DNA of 64,000 nt from Xanthostigma xanthostigma (Eukaryota; Arthropoda; Insecta; Raphidioptera; Raphidiidae). Below the pieces are notes generated by a model. That model had not been told where the DNA came from and ran no database searches. It worked only from the letters and a program-made list of their open reading frames with translations. A program made the position numbers and the translations under genes. The stretch spans positions 5,022,001 through 5,086,000 of the forward strand of contig OY754468.1 of assembly GCA_963575645.1 (NCBI GenBank). The letters run 5' to 3'. Below are positions 56,518 to 64,000 of the stretch, piece by piece. Every line of letters starts with the position of its first letter. Within the stretch, counting starts at the first letter, position 1.

Positions 56518-57239
56518 ATAGCTTTTACCCACGACTTCGTCCGCGTGGAATCAGTGTGTAAAAATTCATAAATACAAGCAAAACTCTTCTTTAAGGCGGC
56601 CTAATAAACAATGTTTCTTGTTTTACCCATCTTTTGCAAAAACAAAGATTTTGTGGATTCGATACACGAGAGCAAGCCGTGTTTTCTAAATGAATGCCAG
56701 CTACCTTAAGTGTTTGCTCCTGGGCGTTGTTTATACTTATTCTGAAAGCAGATTTTAATGGAAATTGTAATCTTTTAAATTGAAAACGCAATTCGTTGGT
56801 ATAATTGCTATTCGTGGTATTTGTCACTAATTATAATAGACCTAACAATATTTCGATCCAGATGAGAACTTGGTAAATGTGTACCATTAGTCATTACACA
56901 AGTTGGGCGCATCAAGATTTCGCATTAAAAGTACTGGAACACCCACTTTATGAGAAGGCATTTAACCCCCTCAGGGGTTAATTTTTGAAAAAAAAAGTAG
57001 TTTATGTCCTTCCCCAGAGTTTAAACTATCTCCCCTAGCGGACTGGCCGTGAAAGTGTAACTTCATACAATATTATTACAACCCCTACTTCACCCCCATA
57101 GGGGTTCAGTTTTGAAAGTAGCCTACGTCCTTCCCCAGGCTCAAACTATCTCCATACTAAATTTCATGACAATCGGTCCAGTAGTTTGGTCGTGAACAGA
57201 CAGACAGAGTTACTTTTGCATTTATAATATTAGTATGGA
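56518..57239 (-). pseudogene. Internally deleted Helitron with RepHel C-terminal remnant
   Basis: On the minus strand the 5' end is TCCATACTAATATTATAAAT (complement of 57220-57239) and the 3' end 'ggacgaagtcgtgggtaaaagctat'-like (56518-56545). Between them a broken frame reads 'LRNLDAPNLCND', 'FQFKRLQFPLKSAFRISINN', 'QTLKVAGIHLEN' and 'ACSRVSNPQNL', which are the last blocks of the Helitron helicase. About ten residues of the 'CFSHGQLYVA' motif are deleted. So both Helitron ends and the tail of the coding region survive, while the Rep domain and most of the helicase are gone. Confidence 0.8.
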
Positions 57240-57503
57240 TGATGTTTTCTCATTGACTCTTTACAGTCAGCAGATATACGTGTTGAGACGGACAAATTTG
57301 GCCATAAAAAATCAGCTTTTTGGGAAAATATTGTAGAAATCATAAAACTCACGGCCTTATTATAGTAGATCGCAACCAACAGGTTGAGAACTTCTTTTCT
57401 AGACATGCATACATAATATATAACTTGGGTGTATCCAGGGCTGGCTAATGCGTCCTTCGCTTCTCGTGAATTTCCATATTTTGGAAATAAACGAATCTAT
57501 GTA
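57240..57503. other. No gene recognised
   Basis: Short unassigned stretch. Confidence 0.4.
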
Positions 57504-57649
57504 ACTCTGTTTCAACCTCTCTGCGAACGGTAATATTATCGTCACACTCTTGCGCAGTAGCTCAGAAACCGTAACAATTAGTTTCGTTTTAGCTACTGGG
57601 CAAGACTGTGACGATAATATTATCGTTCATAGAAAAGTTGGAACAGAGC
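57504..57649. repeat. 146-bp hairpin element
   Basis: Arms of ~55 bp: 'gaacggtaatattatcgtca' at the left (57524) faces 'tgacgataatattatcgttc' at the right. The outer words are 'ctctgtttcaacc' and 'gttggaacagag'. The central loop is about 30 bp. Confidence 0.75.
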
Positions 57650-57773
57650 TTATATCGATGCGTGATGAAAAATTTTATATCCCTTTTTAAACACATTGCT
57701 CGCACGAAGGAGTGCGAGATCTAGCGTTGTTTAAGTTCATATAGAGAAAGAGCGGAGAAAGATAACAATGATG

Positions 57774-58134
57774 TCTATACTAATATATAAAGCTGAAGAG
57801 TTTGTTTGTTTGGTTGAACGCGCTAATCTCAGGAATTACTAGTTCGAATTGAAAAACATTTTTTTTTGTTAAATAGCCCATTTATCGAGGAAGGCTATAG
57901 GCTAGGTTTATAATATCACGCTACGACCAATGGGAGCGGAGCATCAATGAAAAATGTTGCAAAATGTAACTCATAATTTTTCCGTCCGACAAAAACTTTT
58001 AAACGGTAACTCCGATCATCATGAAATTTGGACGCAATATTCATCTCGGTAAACTTAGATTAATGTGCGTACTCATGTCTCACCCCTCCCATTCGTTCTT
58101 TTGCACCCGGGTAAAACCGGGCGAGACCGCTAGT
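57774..58134 (+). mobile_element. Lep1-type Helitron without the tRNA insert (empty-site copy)
   Basis: TCTATACTAATATATAAAGC to ...GACCGCTAGT, 361 bp. At 57987-57993 there is a single 'cgacaaa' where 48532-49204 has the 305-bp tRNA-bearing insert. Confidence 0.85.
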
Positions 58135-58301
58135 ATAATATATGTTACAAAACGGGAAAATATGCACATATTCACGAATTTTGAAAGTCCGTTTACCGAA
58201 ACGTCGAATCTGAATTCTAACATTATTAAAGAGTCAATAATCCGGAGTCCATGGCTGAGTTTTCTGGTTAGCAACGGTCCTACTAGTTTTATTGAAAAAC
58301 T

Positions 58302-58375
58302 TTAAGATGAAGGAAGGTTTTGGTTGAGGATCATAAAATAAGCTTTACCTTTACCAAAACCTTCCTTCATCTTAA
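58302..58375 (+). mobile_element. Tiny TTAA-flanked hairpin (74 bp)
   Basis: TTAA at both ends and a perfect 23-bp stem (including the TTAA, TTAAGATGAAGGAAGGTTTT plus GGT) around a ~28-nt loop. It looks like a minimal TTAA MITE. As RNA it would fold into a pre-miRNA-sized hairpin. Confidence 0.7.
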
Positions 58376-58760
58376 CATTCTATTGGATCAACACTACTTT
58401 ATACTGAAAAATTTTAAAATATCGATCTCGTCCTCGAGTTATTTGGTCAACCCTGGCATACATCATTAAAACTTAACTCGGATTCTTTGCTATGCTATCA
58501 TCTCTATCTGATTCAAATCCGTAACAATCCTTGTATCGTTACGAGCAACAATCATCCATTATCGTCTATAATCCATTTCAGGACGGGTTGTTAATATATG
58601 GCACTCGTATAGCATCTTTTCATCTTTTATAATAATATTATCTAAGCACACAAACTTTATACTTGTTAGTAGTTAATATACAAGGTGACGCATCATACAG
58701 ACGAGATTTCAGGAATCTCATGGAAGGAGGGGATTTTTTGTGTGGATGGAGCGAAATACG
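58376..58760. other. No gene recognised
   Basis: Unassigned; interrupted at 58761 by a hAT-like element. Confidence 0.4.
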
Positions 58761-59240
58761 CAGTCCCGGATTAAGACTCCTTGATGCCCTAATCATTTCT
58801 GGTTTATGGGCCCTCATCTCTAACAGCAGTCGAATTCTAATATTATCTATTTGTCATGTTTAGTGTGTATTTTTTTTTCAAATTGTGAATGTCATAAGCT
58901 TAAAATTGATAGAAAAAATTAAAAAAGCGCATAGAATTTTAGGGAAAAAATTAAATTTTACAAACAGTGCTCTCATTGATAATAATTTTTCTGTCTATAA
59001 AATCGACTCTTAGACTAATTTTTATACAGTTAATTGGAAAAAAGTTTACAAAACATTTTCAATAATAAATTATTATTTTTAACTTCTATACTTCCTAAGA
59101 CAGTTTTATATCAGTAGATCAAATTTTTGAGAACATGACAAAAAGAAAAAAAAATGAGATGGTCTGAGTTCTGATGTGCCCCCCTGAGACGTGATGCCCT
59201 AAGCAATTGCTTATTTTGCTTATAGGTTAATCCAGCACTG
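58761..59240. mobile_element. hAT-like MITE (CAGTCCCGGATTAA type)
   Basis: Left end CAGTCCCGGATTAAG and right end TTAATCCAGCACTG, each followed inward by 'gatgccctaa'. Flanks gaaatacg / gaaatacc (7 of 8 identical). 480 bp, no transposase. This terminus type is common in insect hAT elements. Confidence 0.85.
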
Positions 59241-59419
59241 GAAATACCTTACAATGGGAGTTCCACTGGTAGAGCGAGAGGAAGCCAGGAGAAAGGGGAA
59301 AATCCCATAGTAAAGCAGTAAAGCAAAATGTCATTTCCAAACAAATTTCCAAACAAAAATTTGAGCTGTGGAAAAGCATTGTATGATGCAGTCGTTTTAA
59401 GAGGAAGGCGAGCGGCAAC

Positions 59420-59748
59420 CATGGTTGCAACGATATATCGGTCAACCGATTTTATCGATAATACCGAAACGAAAATATATCGATAAATTAACATTCCCGA
59501 TATGATATTATCGATATTATGGCGTGAAAATATCGGAGAGTAAATGTGACTTAAAGAATTTCGAATTTCGCGGTTATTTTTTCGTGTGTTGGTAGAAGGT
59601 TGTTAGCGAGTGTGCAACTGAAGCGTGTTGTTACGTGTTTGTTTCTTTGTTCAGTTAATTAACAAAATATCGATATTGAAAGGGTCGATATTATCGATAT
59701 CGGTCCGGTGTCGATATAAATATCGATATTAATCATTTTGCATCCCTA
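59420..59748. mobile_element. hAT-like MITE rich in TATCGATA, perfect 8-bp duplication
   Basis: Flanked by gcggcaac at 59412-59419 and 59749-59756. Ends CATGGTTGCAA and TTTTGCATCCCTA (complement TAGGGATGCAAAA). The interior contains about seven ATCGATA words, several forming TATCGATA, a sequence known in Drosophila as the DREF-binding DRE. 329 bp, no transposase. Confidence 0.85.
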
Positions 59749-59756
59749 GCGGCAAC

Positions 59757-60470
59757 GTCTCGGCTTGAAATTTCATGATTATACAGTTGGTACTACTGTG
59801 TAAGTGCATACCAGTACATCGGCTCTTCCGAAATGGCGTAATTATTGTAATTTGTACAACTATTTTTTTGCTTTTTTTCCGAACGTTTAATAAACTGGAA
59901 ATTCAGATGCACTTTTTGCCTTTGAATAAATCATTAGTATCTAAATACCATACACATGTATATTGATATGCTTTTCACATTTTACTATAGAGCTGTTGCA
60001 TTTTATCGGTAAAAATAATTGTCTCCCCTAATAATATTAAAAAAATAGTTTACAAATCATAATTATTGTTTGTCGGAAAACTTTTTATTAAAGCTAAGAG
60101 ACGCATACATACCATATCTCGTAACGCGATTGTGCGTAGAGAGAGTCAATCATTTTAGAAAACATTTTGACATGTTGAAATCGTCTATGTCTCGCGCACC
60201 ACCCGTTATTTAATATCAATTATAATATATCTTTGTATAACTACTCCGCACTTTCGTAGAATTATGAAACCAAGTTTTGTAATTAGAATTTACACGCTTA
60301 CTGAATCAATCACAACTTTATAGTTTTAATTTAAGATAATGATATTTTACAAGTTTAATTTAATTAATGCTTTTACGATTTGCTTTCTGGTTGGCATATC
60401 AATAGGAACATTAATCAACAATCTGTTTAGTGGACATTTTATAGTAAAACTTCATCAGGCGCATTTTGTG
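59757..60470. other. No gene recognised
   Basis: AT-rich, no paired ends or exons seen. Confidence 0.45.
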
Positions 60471-60774
60471 TAGGGGAGACTGGGTACGGTTGTGACAGTT
60501 TTCATTTGATCGCCCATAATTTTGTTATTATGCCAGTTAGCTGCAAGAAAAGTGTTTTTTATAGTAAAATGTAAGTACATTTGTCTACTTATAAATACTA
60601 AAATTTTGCCCCTAAGTACAATGGTTAATTGATATGAGTAAATTAGAAAAAAAGAAAAAGTCACAACCGATCACATCCCAGGGGAGGTTGTGACAGTGCT
60701 TGGGGTCGGTAGTGACAGGTTCAAAAATACACTAAAATGGTCTACAATCACTTTTATTGCAAGTAATATCTAAT

Positions 60775-61145
60775 CTTCAAATAAATAAAATTGTCGACCA
60801 ATTTTTCTCAGACCAATATATTGACAAAATAAAAAATAACAAATCAAATTAACAAAGGATGACGTTTCGATCCGGATTTTGATCTTCTTCAGAAAAATCT
60901 AAAAAATAAAAATTATTAGTATTAGTTATTTAATATTTAATATAGAATGCACGATGATTGAAATTTTTGAAAGAATCAAAAGAATTAAACGTAGTCATGG
61001 ATATCAAAGTATCCATAAAGAAAAAGTTATTTAAAAAAACAAAATTTTATTTCAAAATAATATCATAAATATTACTTAAATTTTCGGTATCTAATTTTAT
61101 TTATTTGAAGAGTTCTATTCAGACGTTAATCAAAGATTTTAATAT
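60775..61145 (-). mobile_element. Penelope-like fragment nested in the pogo-like element
   Basis: Outer blocks 'caaataaataaaattgtcga' and 'attttatttatttgaagagt' are inverted to each other and shared with 29523-29680 and 34480-34545. The hammerhead-like motif is at 60861-60892. Confidence 0.5.
60861..60892 (-). ncRNA. Hammerhead-ribozyme-like core motif
   Basis: On the minus strand: CTGAAGA (fits CUGANGA), a GATC/GATC stem II with an 8-nt loop, GAAA, then CGTC containing a possible GUC cleavage triplet. ACGT in the GAAACGTC tail could form the short stem III seen in minimal dimeric hammerheads. Stem I is not evident in the flanks. It is the only one of four copies in the window with an unmutated core. 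Confidence 0.4.
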
Positions 61146-61196
61146 CTAATCTTCCTTTTCTTCGCTTTATTTTTTCTTTTTCCTTTGTTTGCTTCA

Positions 61197-61394
61197 TTAG
61201 TAAAATTTTTCTTTATCTGCTGCCTTCCTTTTGACCCGATCCATCATGTTTACGAATGTATCGTAACTGCACAGACATGCGATTTCCACGGCTCTCCGTA
61301 AAGAATCCCCGCGTTTCACCTCTTTATAAGCATCTTCATATTTTGTAATGTCACACTGCCGTCTTTCGGTCTTCCTCAAGCGTCTTCTGGGCAT
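61197..61394 (-). CDS. HTH (psq/CENP-B N-terminal type) ORF of the pogo-like element
   Basis: 65 codons, MPRRRLRKTERRQCDITKYE onward, with 'AYKEVKRGDSLRRAVEIACL', then a basic end. The start MPR followed by a basic run and 'A...V..G.S.R.A' is the pattern of the N-terminal psq-type helix-turn-helix of pogo/Tigger transposases. The ATG is directly preceded on this strand by 'tttttttacttttag', a good splice acceptor. The frame stops after 'KAADKEKFY', before any second HTH or DDE domain. It is probably a relic, though it could encode a small DNA-binding protein. Confidence 0.5.
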   Translation of the reverse strand: MPRRRLRKTERRQCDITKYEDAYKEVKRGDSLRRAVEIACLCSYDTFVNMMDRVKRKAADKEKFY

Positions 61395-61804
61395 CTAAAA
61401 GTAAAAAAAAAAATTACTTGTGTCACAACCGTACCCAGCACAGTCTTTCGCAAAAAAACAATCGCCATGACAATATAAAATAATGTAGGTACAAAGTAAT
61501 CACTGCTATTTAACTACTAATGTTCAACTTATATCGAGGAAAAACACTCACTATTCTATCTGTACACATATAATAACAATTACTAAAAGAAATCGAATAA
61601 AAATACTTACTTTTGACAGTTGAAAAGTAATGTAGGCCTCTGCTAGCGTTAATATCGCGCGATGACTGAAGCAATACTGTAAAACACGTTCAGACGGGCA
61701 CGCCACTAGTCTCTGTCCTTGCCCCCTCACGCTACTCCTTACAGATTCGCTAATATGACGACTGTCACAACCGTACCCAGTGTGCCCTACTCCGTGAAGT
61801 ATAG

Positions 61805-62068
61805 CGCATTAAAAACTGCCCATGGGCTGCAAACACTTAAGATAGCTGGCATTCATTTAGAATAAAAGCATGTTTTTCACACGGCCAGCTGTATGTGGCG
61901 TGCTCACGAATATCAAAACCACAAAATCTTTATTTTTTTGCAAGAGATGGTAAAACAAAAAACATTGTTTATAGGGCCGTCTTGCTTGAATTTATGACAT
62001 TTTTAATCAATTATATCAATTGTACACACTGTTTCCATGCGGACGAAGTCGCGGGTAAAAGCTATTAA
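61805..62068 (+). pseudogene. Helitron 3' end with helicase remnant
   Basis: 61830-61935 encodes, across frameshifts, 'QTLKIAGIHLE', 'CFSHGQLYVACSR' and 'SKPQNL', the last helicase blocks. It is followed by the Helitron 3' end 'tttccatgcggacgaagtcg' and 'cgggtaaaagcta' (62035-62068). Stops and shifts make it non-functional. Confidence 0.75.
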
Positions 62069-62400
62069 AAACTATAAACCCAACAATATAATATGTATTA
62101 TTTATAAATATAAATACATAAACTACTACAGTGTAAACTCCATTTTACGTCACTCGATATAACGACAAATTCAAATTAGTTCTTTTTTTGTTTGTTGGGA
62201 TTATCTTTCATATGTTTAGCTCAGCTGCTAATCGATAAGTTATCATATTCTTAGTTGCCCACAAACTGTTTGTTGGTCAGTTGTAAATTTTATATATTAT
62301 ACATATTATAGTAAAAAAATATTAATGGATTATTTCTTCTCTCCGTTTAACGACAACTCTCAATAACGCCACAAAGTGCACAGTCCCTTAAGTGTGATAT
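62069..62400. other. No gene recognised
   Basis: AT-rich unassigned stretch. Confidence 0.45.
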
Positions 62401-62873
62401 GGGGCCATCCATAAATTACGTCACACGAATCTTAGAACTTTTTAACCCCTCCCCCCGTCCTTTCGCAGGTTGTCACATTTTCAGAACCCCCTCCCTCATG
62501 ATGTGATGACACACATTTTTCAAATTTGTGCATGTATTTAAAAATAATCAAAAGAACACAGTTATTTTTATTTTTTTCTTATTTTTATTATATAATCGAA
62601 AATCAACATGAAGTCAAATATTTTAGATAACAACGCCGCTCTAGAAGCTTAAAACTGTTGTTGCTTGAGAGATAATCTCATAGCGAGAGTGCTAAATTAT
62701 TAATGATAGAATTTTAGTTTTTTTATTCACATATAAATTTCGCGTTATTGATTTTGAATTTTAACATGTGACGTCACAAAGCTTTTGAGCCCCCCCTGCC
62801 CCTTGTCACACTATGTCACATTCCGGTGATACCCTCCCCCCATTAACGTGTGACGTAATTTTTGGATGACCCC
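62401..62873. mobile_element. TIR element (GGGGCCATCCATAAATTACG type)
   Basis: Inverted ends GGGGCCATCCATAAATTACG(TCACACG) and (CGTG)TGACGTAATTTTTGGATGACCCC, with C-rich subterminal blocks near both ends (62448-62458 and 62790-62840). 473 bp without ORF. The terminus is familiar from many invertebrate repeats, but I cannot assign its superfamily. Confidence 0.8.
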
Positions 62874-62878
62874 TATTT

Positions 62879-62918
62879 TGAAGTTAAAATGGCTCCTTCG
62901 CCCAATTGACTGGCATTT
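62879..62918 (+). mobile_element. Repeat family A, end fragment
   Basis: 'ttgaagttaaaatggctcct' then 'tcgcccaattgactggc' matches the right end of family A. Confidence 0.65.
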
Positions 62919-63274
62919 TTTCCTAATAAGTACGTGTTTGTTTCTAGTATAATTAAGTGAAAAAAATATCCAAAATCGTGTTTGCGACAGTTGACTAGGT
63001 CGTGTGTAAAAAGTCCGCCAAGTTTTTCAGTTTTCAAAAAAATGTTTAGAGATCGTTTAACAGCAACAGTCAATCCGCTATCATTATAAAGTGCAGTTAA
63101 ATATCTGCAGCCAATTAGCAAGTAGAGATAACAGTTGATTGAGATTATAAATGCACCGTATTAGGTTTGAAATTAATGAGCTGAATACGTGCGTACACAT
63201 TCCTGGTACAGTGCAACTCCAATAAACAGAACGGATAACACATTTTAACTACTTTGCTTACGGTATTTTCATAG
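62919..63274. other. No gene recognised
   Basis: An 82-codon minus frame (62873-63121) has no known domain. Confidence 0.4.
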
Positions 63275-63433
63275 TGTAACACGTCTATTATTAGTTTCAA
63301 TGTAATTTATTGAAAAGATGTTTCAATAAATATGATATATGAGGTGTTGGATGCAAGTCAGACAGTGGAGTCAGCACGCGTCGGCGTAATATATAGTTTA
63401 AACTGTGTTACAAATTGGCGCCCAACGCGGGGC
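63275..63433 (+). mobile_element. Short LTR plus tRNA-Lys primer-binding site
   Basis: 63275-63412 begins TGTAACAC and ends GTGTTACA (perfect 8-bp inverse) and contains AATAAA at 63325-63330. Three bases later TGGCGCCCAACGCGGGGC (63416-63433) complements the 3' end of tRNA-Lys(CTT) with one difference from TGGCGCCCAACGTGGGGC. This is the layout of the 5' LTR and PBS of a gypsy-like retroelement. No gag or pol follows; other repeats begin by 63600. Confidence 0.65.
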
Positions 63434-63614
63434 ACCGATTTGTAACAAGTTTATTAATTGATATCGGTGTAATTTTTTGAAAACATGAATTAATAATTGC
63501 TAATTTTTAAATTTCCAACTACAGCATATTTTTGCACTGAATTAGTGAAAGCATTATATTAAACGATTTTATCGTCCTAATATTTTAGAAGGCAATATAT
63601 ATAAGAAAAATTTA

Positions 63615-63690
63615 AATGTCACTGTCAGGACTTGAACCCGAAACAACCAAATTTTCGCGTTGGCTGAGTTACATTACTCTACGGTGATAA
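63615..63690 (-). other. Weak tRNA-like sequence
   Basis: On the minus strand a B box GGTTCAAGTCC (complement of 63628-63638) and a TAACTCAGCC A-box-like sequence lie closer together than usual. The T stem pairs. No acceptor stem could be drawn. Confidence 0.3.
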
Positions 63691-64000
63691 GTCAAAAACT
63701 TTAGTTGGCGATGATGTGTAAAAAAAAAAATTTAATAAGGAAAACTGATGTTAATCTGTTTACACTGACAGCGGAAAGTCAAATTAGGACGTCTTTATTT
63801 TACTTAATTCGCCATCAGCGCAACAGCCCGGAACACAACAAGCATTTCCAGATTTCTTAGTTTTCCTATGTTTTCTTTGTAATTAAAAAACTTTATAAAA
63901 TTATAACTACTTTCACTTTTAATAAACATTGCTCACTGACATATGGAAAATTTGAGTTTCAAGTTTTCCCTAGTGCTCACCACAAACGCTCGCATCGAAA
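63682..64000 (+). repeat. Dispersed repeat family F, copy 2
   Basis: Collinear with 24740-25165 and running off the window end. It has an extra 'cccggaacacaa' and several small indels relative to copy 1. Confidence 0.65.

Larger units (their letters stand above)
60471..61789 (-). mobile_element. pogo-like (Tc1/mariner) element, internally decayed
   Basis: TA at 60471-60472 and 61788-61789 encloses inverted ends GGGGAGACTGGGTACGGTTG and its near complement. On the minus strand it carries a short HTH-like ORF (61197-61394). No DDE catalytic domain remains. Penelope-like debris (60775-61145) is nested in the part where it should be. The words 'gtcacaaccgtacccag' and 'ggttgtgacag' recur at 60661-60715 and 61423-61440, so the ends are partly repeated inside. 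Confidence 0.7.

Noticed and set aside
1-64000. CRISPR arrays, bacterial operons, phage or plasmid features
   Set aside because: Base composition, spliced exons, SINE/LINE/Helitron content and absence of long ORFs show a eukaryotic nuclear genome. The tandem repeats seen (50749-51216, 9365-9630) lack the short repeat/unique spacer pattern.

Overview
This is an AT-rich nuclear fragment of an insect, most likely a moth or butterfly. The main evidence is repeats typical of Lepidoptera: Lep1-type Helitron ends (TCTATACTAATAT...CCGCTAGT), Helitron 3' tails reading 'GGACGAAGTCGCGGGTAAAAGCTA', and a tRNA-headed SINE. All genus-level statements are inference. Nothing bacterial or organellar was seen.

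Only one host gene is convincing. Three exons on the + strand (17097-17492, 19160-19440, 20900-21072) join in phase and encode a His/Gly/Asn-rich N-terminus followed by a complete first LIM domain of the LMO4 type (LIM-only transcription cofactor). An upstream non-coding exon is implied by a splice acceptor at 17096. The second LIM domain was not found, so the gene probably continues past the window inside a very long intron 3 (from 21073 onward, at least 42.9 kb).

Almost everything else is transposable-element DNA, much of it nested. Left flank (1-17 kb): SINE fragments, solo LTRs, non-LTR retrotransposon 3' ends, a head-to-tail array of three Helitrons (5361-6698), a TTAA-flanked element (8247-9145), a Helitron with a TA-flanked MITE inside it (9319-10504), and a decayed Helitron RepHel 3' end (11410-11995). 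Introns 1 and 2 hold a TTAA-flanked foldback and a Penelope-like fragment. Intron 3 starts with a 2-kb hAT-like element 27 bp after the splice donor, and then holds five more hAT-type elements with 8-bp target duplications, several TTAA-flanked elements, foldback elements up to 1.5 kb, palindrome-bearing Helitrons, a pogo-like element keeping a helix-turn-helix ORF, and a short LTR with a tRNA-Lys primer-binding site.

I found no operon-like or defence-like multi-gene system. The unusual content is structural: mobile elements whose target duplications, empty sites and nesting can be read directly; tRNA-Lys sequence carried inside a Helitron subfamily; hammerhead-ribozyme-like motifs in Penelope-like debris; and large loopless palindromes that would give long hairpin RNAs if transcribed. 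All boundaries were read by eye.
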